Below, one piece after another: positions 45,561 to 56,999 of a DNA stretch of 64,000 bases. Source of the DNA: Bretschneidera sinensis. Its lineage: Eukaryota; Streptophyta; Magnoliopsida; Brassicales; Akaniaceae. The stretch spans positions 69,376,620-69,440,619 of the forward strand of contig CM043700.1 in assembly GCA_023935145.1 (NCBI GenBank), given 5' to 3'. A program made the translations under genes and the position numbers. A model generated the notes under the pieces. The model was given only the letters and a program-made list of their open reading frames with translations, ran no database searches and had not been told where the DNA came from. The first letter of the stretch is position 1. The number at the start of each line of letters is the position of its first letter.

Positions 45561-46956
45561 CATAAAACTTGGCGCTTATAGGAGGCACCCCACAGCATAT
45601 CCTTTTCTTTTTAGTATTGTCTTTTATTTAGTATTTACTTTTATATAACTATTTCTTATTAGTATTTCTTGTTTTTCAGTATTATGTTTGTTTTTCATTT
45701 TTAGGGACATAGTAAGTGCATCCAGTTCAAATTTGGGGGTGTGTGACGAGCCATGCCAGCCATCTAGTTCTCCATCTCCCAGGTCAGATCTTTTCATGTC
45801 ACTCACACATTGGGGACAATGTCTACATTATTTTTGGGGGTATGGGAGACACATTCACACATTCTGTCCCAGTTTCTTTTTTTCGTATTTTTGAAAAGAT
45901 AAATGCATGTTCATAATATTTTGAGAATTTAGGTTGATTTAACAAAATTTATGATAAAACTTCATCACTAAGCTTAAAAATCTAGAACACATAATCTAAA
46001 AATAAAGTTTTAAAAGTTTAATTACCTACCTCAAGGCATTTAAGAATTCACAAGTTTGATCTAAATCTGACACGAGCACATTAGCACATAATGGTGTGAG
46101 GTATGACATATAATTTTTATGTATATGTTTCCATGACCTAACTGTAATTGGATAACTTGTTAGAATAACACTTTGGCATAGAAAAATAGAGAAAAATGTT
46201 TATTATGCAAAAAGAGAAAATAAAATGCTCCTAATGATCCTTAAATAAACTTTCCACTGAGTAACTGGATCTCTTGCCTCAGTAAGCAGTGAGTGTTCAC
46301 GTCAAAAGGTGGGAATTATGCATATAATGATCATTAAATAAAGTTTCCACTGAGTAACTGGACCTCTTGCCTCAGTAAGCAGTGAGTGTTCACATCAAAA
46401 GGTGGGGATTTTGCTTGGCAGCATTAAGTCTAATTAGTTTCGTAGCCTTTTTTTACTCGAGTTAGTAAGTCCTTAGGGGTGTCTTTACACCTAATGTCCT
46501 AAAACCATCTGGTTTGGGAGTCATTGGCTAAACACTCACTACATTGGTCAATTAGAAAGCTTAATGGAACTTAACATGGAAAAAATCTCATAATAAAAGA
46601 AAAAGAAAAGAAATAAAACTATGCCATTAGTGTTCATTCTAATAGGAAATTCGATGAATGTTAAGACATTGAAACACTATACATTGGAATTATTTGGAAG
46701 CTTCATCTTTTATGCGCTAATTCACCACACACTATGTCAAACTTGTGATGCCTTAAACCAGCCTTATATAAGTAGTTAGAATTTAAAACCCTTATTCATT
46801 GCGAAGATGTGTTTATATTTTTAAGCCTACTCATGAACAAACATCATGGTTTTGTGTGCAACCCAAATTTTTAGATATCATGAACGATGAATTTATCTTT
46901 GATTTTTCTTTTCAAATAGTTTTTCGTTTTGTATTACTGAGGGACTAGCAATATGT
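45561..46956 (+). other. G3 3' noncoding region with doubled conserved block
   Basis: It begins with ggaggcaccccacagc, shared with G1 (about 7110) and G2 (about 16555). The conserved block (ctgagtaactgga ... gcctcagtaagcagtgagtg then ttcacgtcaaaaggtgg) occurs twice, at about 46253-46316 and 46345-46410. The hairpin word ggtgtctttacacc lies at about 46477. No gene is supported. Confidence 0.75.
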
Positions 46957-46969
46957 AAGTTTGGGGGTG
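46957..46969 (+). other. G3 polypurine tract
   Basis: The stretch aagtttgggggtg abuts the right LTR start TGATAA. G1 has aagtttgagggtatt at the matching place. Confidence 0.85.
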
Positions 46970-48250
46970 TGATAACTGCTTAAATATTCATATTTAAGCC
47001 CCTTAATTTACATTTGTTAGGCTATTTGTTTATGTATTTTAGTATATTCTACTTCATTTTTTTGTTTTTTGTGTTTTTCATAGGTCTTTGAAGAAAAGAT
47101 AGCATTTTGGAGCTCTAAGGAAGAAAAATTGAAGATCTGGAACCAGCTAAGTTCGATCAAGCACAAAGTTTTTGCGATCGAGCACACAAGCACTCGTGTA
47201 CACATCCACAAGGCTCGAGCGCAACCATGTGCTCGAGCACAGAAACATGAGATCGAGTGCACACGCACAGAGAGGCGGCAGAGCCAGTTTTGGAAAGATT
47301 TCTTTGAGTCTTATTTTGGAAATTAGGGTTTTGAGGCGTCCTTAGAACCCTATATATAGGCTTTTAAAACACAGAAACTTTACTTTTGATTTGGCTTTTA
47401 AGTTGTAAGCTTTGGAGAGGAATTGACAACCCTTCTCCACAGTATTCTTCGGGTTCTATCTTTTCTCTTTATTTTATTTATAAAGATGTTTAGCATCACA
47501 TTCATCTGTAACTAACTTCTTAATAGGGCTTGATTGAAGCCCTAGTTATGCTTTTCTATATATAAGTATTGTTGCCTTTGCAAATAGCCATGTTATGATG
47601 CTTTAATTGATTAATACTTATTTTATTGAATTCCTCATATGTGTTTGTCTGATCAACGTATGCATGTGGTATGGATTAGTTAGTTAGATCAATTTGGATG
47701 ACCAAGTCCCAGGTCTAACAATAGTAACAAGGGAAATCCAAGCCAGATTCTTGGGTTAATCAACATGGAAAACCGGGTGTATACAACATGCCCTAGGTCT
47801 CGTGTGGTTGTTGAATTCCACAGACTTTATGCTCTCTTAAGAAACAACTCAGTATACACCATGCTGAATCCCTTAAGAGAGAAAAGAGTTAGAGTATACA
47901 CCATGCCTAACTCGCTGCTTAGGGAAATCAATAGCTTAAGGAGTGGACCAAGCTCTTAGGTTGACAACCATTAGGTATTCATGGTAGGGCTAGCGCATTG
48001 ACACATTACTTATTAGGAAAGTATGATTAGCGGTGGATATCAAAGCCCTATGTTCTTATCATTATCAATCTAGACTCAATATTTATTTCTATCATTTTTA
48101 CATTGTGAAACCGATTCTAAAACGAAATTCACCAATCCCTGTGGAGATGATCTCGCATTTGCACACTATGCTACTGTTGACCTTGTGCACTTGCAAGTAA
48201 AACAAGTTCGATTATTTGCTTATTAAATTTAGGTAGATAAACGATCAATA
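46970..48250 (+). repeat. G3 3' LTR (1281 bp)
   Basis: It is the uninterrupted LTR copy, from tgataactgcttaaat to acgatcaata, followed by the target copy gctac. It shows the junction catggtag/ggctagcgc that S1 disrupts in the left copy. The final CA is now TA. Confidence 0.9.
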
Positions 48251-48754
48251 GCTACTCACATATTTAAATCCTAATTGGCCTTTTTTTTTATAGAAACTAT
48301 CATTTTTTGTTGGAGGATTTCTCAGAAGAAAAATGTTAAAGAAATGAGAAGATATATATATATATATATAGACATACACACAGACATATAGACTATATAT
48401 TGCAATCCAAACTAACATATCAAAATATCAATATAGTCCCTTTAAAAAAAAATGTAGTCCATCAAATACACACACACACAAAATATATAAATAACTTACC
48501 AAAATATGAATGTAATCCATCAATCCTTAAAGTAAGTATATTTTAAATATATATAAAATATAATTATATAATGATCAGGTTATTGGCTTGGGTCAGGTTA
48601 AATTTTTTTAAACTCGTGACCCAACCCAACCCATCAAGTTAAAAAATTTCTCAACTCAAACCAAACCGAACGTTTGAAAATCCCAACCCAACCCAATCTA
48701 TTACACTGGTTTGGGTCAGGTTCGTGGGTCTACTAGGTTCCATGCTCACCCTTA

Positions 48755-48888
48755 GTTAATAGGCATGTGATGATGTAGCCATTAGTAAAGCAAGAAAATA
48801 GGTCGGCCAATTTCTTTTTTCTTTAATTCTTTCCATGTTTCATGGGTTGAACCAAAAAACTCAAGAATACAAGCCATACTTTAAGAAA
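48755..48888 (-). other. Flank between hAT end and copia C2 pol
   Basis: About 130 bp that follow the copia purine tract (aaggtggagattt, minus strand, about 48888-48900) and should be the start of the C2 3' LTR. It begins ttaaagtatggcttgtattc on the minus strand, without a clean TG. How it joins the Tat protease sequence on the far side of the hAT element (27464) is unclear. Confidence 0.4.
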
Positions 48889-51566
48889 TCTCCACCTTGG
48901 ATTGAATTCCTACAAATAGAAAAATACTCTCCACAAACTCTACAAATGCTCTAAATGAGCAAAACTAAAAAAAATCCAAGTAACACCAATCAAGTCTAAG
49001 CAATGCTCGAACTTGGACAATGGAAGTGATTTAGTCAACATATCTGCTAGATTATCTACTGTCCAAATTTTCTTCAAAACAAAATCACTGCTATCAACTA
49101 TGTCTCATTCAAGTGATAACAAACATTAATATACTTTGTTCTCTCATGGAGTATCTTATTTTTAGTCAAATAGATGGAACTTTGACTATCACAATGAACA
49201 ACAGTAGCATTATGAACCCAACACAATTCGCTAAACAACCATCTCAACCAAACAACTTCCTTGATAGCCTCTAGTATAGTTATATACTCAACAATAGGTT
49301 ATAGAGTAGCCTTCTAACTAATACCACATCCACCAAGAGCAAACATATAACATGTAGTGGATATTCTTTTGTTAAGCTCACCTGCAAAGTCTGAATCAAC
49401 ATGACCAACAACATTGCTTTTGTGGCCTCCAAACTGAAAACATACATATGAAGTACCTCTAAGATACTGAAGAATCCATATAACAACTTTCCAATGTTCC
49501 TTCACTGAATTACCTATATATATGCTAACCACATTGATAGCCTGTGCAATATCTAGATGAATGCAATCCATGGCATACATAAGACTTTCAATAACACTAG
49601 AATAAGGAACACATGACATGTACTATTTTTCTTCTTCTACTTGTGGAATTAAAAGAACTAAAAGACCGAAGTGAGCAACAAGATAAGTACTAATAGGTTT
49701 GTCATTCTTCATGATAAAACACTCCAAAACTTTTTCAATGGACTTCTCTTGTGTCAGATATAGCAAACTCGCATCTCTATCTCTTTTGATAACTATACCA
49801 AGAATCTTCTTAACTGTATCTAATTTTTTTTAATCTAAAATTCATTATGGAATAGTGCTTTCAGGCTAACAATCTCATACCTACTCTTACAAGCAATGAG
49901 TATATCATCCACATAGAGCAACAAATAAATGAAAGAACCATTGGCAAGCTCCCTGAAATACACATAAGTGTCATACTTGCCTCTAGAATACCCATTACTT
50001 ACCATGAATGAATCAAACCACATGTACCACTAGTAAAAAGACTATTTCAAAACATATAGGGACTTATTTAAACAAATATGATATTCCCTACCTTTAATAA
50101 CAAAACCTTCAGGCTGATACATATTCTTTTCTCTTCAAGGTCACCATGCAAAAACATAGTTTTAATAGTAAGTTGTTCTAATTCCAAAATATTCATATCA
50201 ACCAAAGATAGAAGAACACAAATGAAACTATGCTTCACAATAGGAGATAACACATCTACAATCTGACTGTATCCCTTAGCAACCAAACGTGCTTTATGCC
50301 TTGTATTCTCAATTCTTGGGATGCATCTCTTCTTTTTGAATACCCATTTGTAACCAATTATCTTTTAACTCATTGATTGTTTTACCAATTCCCAAATCTG
50401 ATTATTCTCAAGAGACTTCATCTCTTCATGCATGGTTTCTAGCCACTTTGAAGAATCTACACAAGATATGGCTTTTATATATGTGGAATTCTCACTTGCA
50501 CCACTGGTTTCTTGTGCAACTGACAAAGTATAGGCAACTGCATCGGTACTACTAGACAATACAACATTACTGTACCTCAACAGTGGACTAGTCTATCTTT
50601 TCGATCTATGTTTGACAATGCTATAAGGTTCATCCTGAGTCTGTTTAGTTTGTTTCTTACCTAAGTTCTCATTATGTTCAGAAACAAGCTATGTGAAAGT
50701 GTTCTGCATAAGGTTTGAATCAGAACTTTCCAACTCCGTCCGTTGTATGCTACTCTTAACCTGATCAGAATCACAAGCAACAAACTCCTTTTTCTTCAAG
50801 TTACACATGGAAAATTCATTAAAAGTAACATATCTACTAATAAAAAAATTTAGGTGACTTAAGATTATGAAACCACAATCTATAACTTTTCACCCCATCA
50901 ACATAACCAAGAAAAATGAAATTTTTAGCCTTAGGCTTTAATTTTCCATCATTAACATGTGCATAAGCAAGACATAAATTATTGTTATTATTATTATTTT
51001 TTACAGTGAAGTAATAAAGAGGGTTACCAGACCATACCTTATGTGAGGCTTCAAACTCTATATATGAAGAAGAAGATCGATTTACCAAATATTAAGCAAT
51101 AGAAATAACCTTAGCCCCAAACTCCTTTGTCAAACCAATATTTGAGATCATGCAATTAGCTCTCTCTAAAAGAGTTTTGTTCATATGTTTAGTTACCCCA
51201 TTCTGTTATGGTGTACCTTTAAATGTTTTGTATCTAACAATACCCTTATCTCTGCAATAGTCATGAAACTCATTTGAGCAAAATTACAAACCTTATCTGT
51301 TATTAACCTTTTAATTTGCTTCCTTGTTTTCTTCTTAATCATAGTTCTCCACTGTTTAGAATGCTTGAATGCCTCATCCTTGGTATTCAACATAGACACC
51401 CAAGTTTTTCTTGAGTAGTCATCAATAAAGGTAAGCGTATACCAAAAACCACCCTTAGATGGAAAACACGAGGGGTCCCATAAGATCAAAGTGAATATAA
51501 TCTACAACACCCTTGGTTATATGAATCGATGTATCGAAACAACTCTCTTTTGTTTGCCAAACATAC
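48889..51566 (-). pseudogene. C2: Ty1/copia pol (integrase C-part, RT, RNase H)
   Basis: The minus-strand order is integrase core (WDPSCFPSKGG, LTFIDDYSRKTWVSML, KRLITDKVCNF near 51290), then the integrase tail (KLKPKAKNFIFLGYVDGVKS). RT has ELEQLTIKTMFLHGDLEEKR and the intact YVDDILIACKS near 49900. RNase H has GHVDSDFAGELNKRISTTC and VHCDSQSSIYLTKNKILHER near 49150-49210. The second integrase Asp region is altered and the Glu region (MG at the end of an open frame, 51193) is broken. Stops and frameshifts are numerous. At 51562-51566 (catac) it is cut by G5, and its upstream domain is found at 60537-60733. It resembles C1 in type but not closely. Confidence 0.82.
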
Positions 51567-53565
51567 TATAACGACCCATCCCAGATTGGCCACCCTCGAG
51601 ACGTGTCATTGAAATTCTAGCACAACACATATATGCAACAATATAAAAACATAAACTGAAATTATACACACACACACACACACACATCAATACTCAATGC
51701 TTAACAAGGCAGTTACATTATTAAAATCTAAACTGAAACATTATATACAACATATGATTCATGAATATTTACAATTTTTATTTTCATTAGTCTGAGGATG
51801 TGGACCACAAGGCTTACATATAGTCACTTAGTTTGAATATTAGCTCACCAATCTATTTGTCCTGCCTGCCACCTGAAATTATTTAACAATGAGGGGTGAG
51901 CTTCACAAGCTCAATGAATTAAATTTACTAGAAGTATTCAGTTGTTCAAATAGTCTTCCAATATTCATTCATCTATATCTCATATAATTCGATAATAGCA
52001 TTCTATTATCACTACTCATATCATAATCCTTATCCTTTATCAATCTCTTCTTCTTATATATTTAATCATTTTGAGACTATCAATTCTATCTCATAATTAA
52101 CTCCTTATGAGGTTCACATCATATAATCAATCACTCAGATAATTCTTATCATATCATACTTTTTTATTTCTTTCTCATCAGATTTTTCTCTCGGTGAGAC
52201 TCATTTGTCAATCAGTCATATCGCAATCAAGACTGATGTTTTAGCATCTCAATTAATAAAAATCAATATTTAAAACAAATTCAATACATGAATTTAAATT
52301 ATCAAATCATTTGGGAACGTCTTCCCACATGTCGACATGTTTTAGCTTAGACCGACTGCCTTCCCAGTTCTTTTATTTTCATTTAGATCGGCTACCTTCC
52401 TGGTTATTTTATTTCCTGCATATATCGGCTGTCACTGTTTCATTTAGACTAGTTACCTTCCCGGCTATTTTATTTCCAGCATATACTAACTATCACGATT
52501 TCATTTAGACTGACTGCCTTCCTGGTTCTTTTATTTCATGTATATGCATATGAATAATGATATGAAATATGCATATGAACAATAATATAAAAACAGGTAT
52601 ATATTCAGACATTCAATTTAACTATCCAGCTCTTTCTCAAAATTATTATTTTATCATATTCATTAAATTATGCCCTCATATGTAATACCAAATTATCAAT
52701 CATAACTTGTCAAGAATTTCATTTATCCCTTCATTATATATTTAATCAACTCATTATTTCAATAATATTACTTCTCATATAAAAAATCTTTACATATCAA
52801 TTATTCCTATCTTACTTATTAACTAACTTTCATCTATAATCCAATCATAGGTTAATAATTAATTCAAATATCATCACTTTATATTTTATATTTATCTCGA
52901 TTACTAAAAGTAAATTTAATTTACCACGTAGCACTTAGAGCTACTCGTGGATCACCTCCTTGCTTTTCACACTCTTCTCAGCAATTTCCCCCGATTGGTG
53001 ATTGTCAACCCTTGACATAATATTTATATTAAAATTCCCAATTCATTCTTCAATTTTTTCGTAATTCCTACCTTTAAATTTCTATACAAATTTCAGGTAT
53101 TTTCATATGTTCTAAATTTCAAAAAATAAAATTCGTATTATTACCTTTTGTTTTTCTTAGAGCTTTCCTTAACTCTCTTTAGAATTCCCCCTGTAAACCT
53201 CTTCAAAATTTTACTCTTTCAATCTTTCTTTCAGTTACCAAGTTTTTAAAGAAATAGAGAAATTTGAATTGAAGAAAGAAGAAAACCAAACATGATTTGG
53301 TAAAAATTAAATAAACAAAATAATAAAAAAAAACTTTTTTATATATATTCCACCGATGCCACTATTTGTGAGAATTGTGTTAGCTAACATGCATTTTTTG
53401 CATGTTAGCTTGACAACACCTGTTGTCCACATTTTTCTTCTTCTTTTTTCAACATAATTATTTTATTCAATAAGAAATCTTTCATATATATATATACTAT
53501 TTTAATTCCATGTCATATTTATCAAATTATTTCTTTACCCATACTTTAAGAACACGTGTATTACA
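51567..53565 (-). repeat. G5 3' LTR (left copy, 1999 bp)
   Basis: On the plus strand it runs from tataacgacccatccc (TG changed to TA) to cacgtgtattaca. It contains an (AC)n run near 51669-51687 and eroded repeats with gaccgactgccttcc near 52350-52530. Confidence 0.88.
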
Positions 53566-53579
53566 ATTCTACCCACCTT
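53566..53579 (-). other. G5 polypurine tract
   Basis: On the minus strand aaggtgggtagaat lies just before the LTR start TGTAATAC, preceded by gttcggggaaaattttt. The arrangement is the same as at 1723-1736. Confidence 0.8.
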
Positions 53580-53599
53580 ATAAAAAAATTTTCCCCGAA

Positions 53600-55176
53600 C
53601 TTTCCTTACCTAATTCAATAAAAAGATGAGGGTATTTTTCCCTCATTCTTGCCTCATGCTCCAAAGTAATTTCTTCAACATCTTTGTTCCGCTATAATAC
53701 TTGAATCAAAAGAATGATTTTATTACGCAAAACTTGTTCCTTTCTGTCTAGAATTATGACCGGTACTTACATAAAGGTAAAGTATTCCTAAAGTTCTACA
53801 GTCTGATTCAGAATACTATGGGATTCATCATGTAAATACTTTCTCAAAAGTGAAACATGAAACACATTATATAAGTGCTTTAAGGCAAGTCCATCTGTAT
53901 ACTACTGGTCCAACTCTCTCAATCACCTTATATGGCCCTACAAATCTCATACTCAACTTTACCTCTTTTTAAACCTTAATACATCCTTCCATGAAGATAT
54001 TTTAAAAAATACCCTTTTGTCTATTCTGTGCTGCTCTAAGGTTCTCTCTAACCAATTTGATCATCTCAGTAGTCAAATCTATCATTTTTTTTATCCAAAT
54101 GTGTTTCTTTCTTTAACTTTTCCCCAACATATTGGAGTTCTACACCTTCTACCATATAAAGCCTTAAATGGTGCCATCACAATATTAGTTTGATACTGAT
54201 TATTGTATACAAACTCGATCAAAGTTAAATAAGCATCCTAGCTTATTGAGAAACTCAATACACTTGCCCTCAACATATCTTCTAGTATTCTGATGATTCT
54301 CTTTGTTTGTCCATCAGTTTGTGAATGAAAAAGTTGTACTAAACTGAAATTTCGTACCCATAGCTTTTTGAAAACACCTCCAAAATCTAGAATCTCTATC
54401 TGATACAATGCTCAAAGGTACTCCACGTAATCTTACAATCTCTGCTATATACAATTCAACCAACTTTTCAGGACTCCAAGTAGTTTTAGTAGGAAGGAAA
54501 TGCGAATACTTAGAAAGTTAATCCATACAGCATCATGACCTCTTTGGGTACGGGGAAAACCAGACATAAAATACATGCTTACATTCTCTCATGGCCATTC
54601 AGGTACTAGAAAAGGTTGTAATAAACCTGTTGGATATCTATTCTCAGACTTCACTTGTTGACAAGTCAAACATCTAGAAATATACTCCGCTACATCATTC
54701 TTCATCCATGACCATCAATAATTATGTCTCAACCCCCTGTACATCTTATTATTACCCGAATGCATAGAATATACAGAATCATGAGCCTCCCTTAGTATCT
54801 CCTTTCTCATTTCCACATTATTGGGAACACAAACTCTATGTCCCAATACCACCATTCTATCTCCTCTAATTTTAAACCCAGTTGGCTTCCTACTCAGTAT
54901 TTTCTGTTTGATCTTCTCTATCCCTTCATCTCTACCCTGCATCTGTAATAAACGATCAATAATAGCAGATTGTACCACCATATTTGCCATCAATACTCCT
55001 CTATCACTGACACTCGACTGCATCATCATTTTTCTTAATTCTATCATCAAGCTAGGATCATGACCCCCAATAGCAGTTAATATCTCTATAGACTTTCTAC
55101 TCAATGCATTTGCTACTACATTAGCCTTTCCTGGATGATAATGAATTGTACAGTCGTAATTGCTAATCAACTCCAT
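53600..55176 (-). pseudogene. G5 RNase H end, integrase, chromodomain
   Basis: The first part (55176-54715) is open: [20 protein letters not shown], then LMIELRKMMMQSSVSD and the integrase N-region [20 protein letters not shown]. After 54715 the core is split by many stops; the region near 54400-54480 still shows the conserved words around the second catalytic Asp (VPLSIVSD). Near 53610-53700 the end of a chromodomain can be read (LEHEARMREKYPHLF). It pairs almost residue for residue with positions 60-1688 of the first element, which helps to follow it through breaks. Confidence 0.82.
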
Positions 55177-56602
55177 CCACTTCTCTACCTCAAATTTAAC
55201 TCTCTCTGGGTAGATAAATGTGTTAAACTCTTATGAACAGTAAAAATCTCACAAGTGGCTCCACACAGATGATTTCTCAAAATTTTTAATGCAAATACTA
55301 TGGCAGTCAACTCTAAATCATGGGTTGGGTAATTTTTTTCATAGTTATTCAATTGCCTAGAAATATAGGCTATAACTCTCCCATGTTGCATTAATACACA
55401 TTCTAACCCTTAATGAGACACATCCCTATATACCACAAATCCTTCATCACTAGAAGGAAGCACTAATATCGGAGCAGTAATCAATTTCTCTTTCAACAGC
55501 TGGAAACCCCTATCACATTCTTCTGACCACCCAAACTTTACTTCCTTCCTCGTCAATCTAGTCAATGGTCCAACAATCATAGAAAAATTCTAGATAAACC
55601 TCCTATAATAATCAGCCAACCCCAAAAAGTTTCTAATTTTAGTTACACTAGTGGGTCTTTTCCAATTCAAGACTACCTCAACTTTCTGTGGGTCAATTGC
55701 TATCCCATCTCCTGACACAACATGCCCCAAGAAATATATTTCACTCAACCAAAAATCACACTTAGAGAACTTTGCATATAATTTCTCCCTCCTCAGAATT
55801 TCCAACACTATTTCTAAATGTTTCCCATTCTCCTCTTTATTCTTGGAATATACCAGAATATCATCAATAAATACAATCGCAAAACTATCCAAGAATGGTT
55901 TAAATACCTGATTCATTAGATCCATAAATTCTGCAAGAGTATTAGTCAACTCAAATGGCATCTCAAGGAACTCATGATGGCCATAACATGTCCTAAAATC
56001 AGTCTTAGGCACGTCCCCCTCTTTTATCCTCAACTGATGATAACCCAATCTCAGTCTATCTTAGAAAACTCTCTAGCCCTCTATAATTGCTCGAATAAAT
56101 CATCTATCCAGGGAAAATGATTTATATTATTGATGGTGATCTTATTCAACTATTTATAATCAATACATAACCTCATCATCCCATCCTTCTTCTTGATAAA
56201 CAACACAGAGGCTCCCCAAGGCGACATAATGGGTCGAATAAACTGTTTATCTAGCAACTCCTGAAGTTGAACTTTAAACTCTCTCAACTCAGCTGGTGCC
56301 ATTCTATAAGGTGCTATAGATATGGGTGCTGATCCCAGAATCACCTCAATAGAAAACTCAATCTTCCTGTTGGGTGGCAAACCAGACAACTCCTTAGGGA
56401 ATATATCAGAAAAATATTTCACTATCAAGATTTTTTCTAGCTTCTGAATCTCATTTCTAGAATCCACCACATACGCCAAATACTCCTCACAACCCTTCTT
56501 CAACCATTTACTAGCAATCATGGTAGAAAAAAGACAATTGGCAAGTATCTTACGTTCTCTTTGAAAATTAAACTCCTCTTGTCTTGGTATCTTGAACACC
56601 AC
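55177..56602 (-). pseudogene. G5 reverse transcriptase and RNase H
   Basis: RT runs from 56602 ([20 protein letters not shown]) through [40 protein letters not shown] and [21 protein letters not shown] broken stretch lies at about 56050-56150. It then continues with [20 protein letters not shown] and the catalytic [10 protein letters not shown] near 55845-55875, to [11 protein letters not shown]. RNase H follows at about 55185-55500 with [20 protein letters not shown]. The first catalytic Asp region (LF..DL..GYHQ) falls in the broken part. Confidence 0.85.
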
Positions 56603-56623
56603 ATTCTTATTAAAACAATCTAC

Positions 56624-56917
56624 CTAAGTATGATATGCAGATAACCAATTCATCCCTAGAATTAAATTAAAATATATCATATGTAAAAGTAATAAATCAA
56701 CTTCAAATTCTCTATCATCCATACTAATCACACAACTTCGATAAATTGTCTTGATAATAACCCTATCCCCAGTAGGAACCTCAAAAATAATAGAATGCAT
56801 CAAAGGGCTAACACTAGCATCAATAGATTTCATATAAATCCTGGATATAAAAGAATGGGTTGCACCAGGATCAATCAATAATTTAGCAAGTCTATCAAGA
56901 ATAGATACCATACCCAT
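56624..56917 (-). pseudogene. G5 protease
   Basis: The domain has KLLIDPGATHSFIS, in which the catalytic Asp and Gly are kept (family D-S/P-GATHSF). It also has TGDRVIIKTIYRSCVISMDD and the C-terminal LILGMNWLSAYH. It cleaves the element polyprotein in active copies. The frame is open over this stretch but stops on both sides separate it from gag and RT. Confidence 0.85.
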
Positions 56918-56999
56918 AACAACATCAAGAAAGGCATGTGCATCCTGTTAAGTTCAAGCCATAGACTCTACTGTCTTTGGACTATAATTGACCACCGTG

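Larger units (their letters stand above)
28073..48250 (+). mobile_element. G3: Athila-type Ty3/gypsy element with nested insertions
   Basis: A full-length element with perfect target duplication gctac (28068-28072 and 48251-48255). It has LTRs starting TGATAA and ending CAACA or CAATA, a tRNA-Asp-like primer site, gag, protease, RT, RNase H, integrase, an extra 3' ORF and a polypurine tract. S1 (2.29 kb) sits in its left LTR and C1 (6.08 kb) after integrase. Without them it measures about 11.8 kb, normal for Athila. It was inserted in a hAT-like element. LTR copies differ at roughly 6-7% in the parts I compared. Confidence 0.92.
27473..48754. mobile_element. hAT-like non-autonomous DNA transposon, split by G3
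   Basis: The outer ends are inverted repeats: taaggctgagcatgga at 27473 and its counterpart ending tccatgctcaccctta at 48754, followed inward by ggttcgggttgg / cccaacccaaccc words on both sides. Flanking 8-mers ggtaataa (27465-27472) and gttaatag (48755-48762) agree at 6 of 8 positions, the length expected for hAT. Outside the nested G3 only about 1.1 kb belongs to it (27473-28067 and 48256-48754), with no transposase frame. It behaves as a MITE-like relic. The family call rests on ends and duplication length only. Confidence 0.65.

Noticed and set aside
44720..45563. Several overlapping minus-strand reading frames in the G3 3' region
   Set aside because: They oppose the decayed coding sense of the element, overlap one another and have no recognisable motif.
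48352..48372. Promoter-like TATATA run
   Set aside because: It is a simple AT repeat in the hAT-like element and no gene lies downstream.
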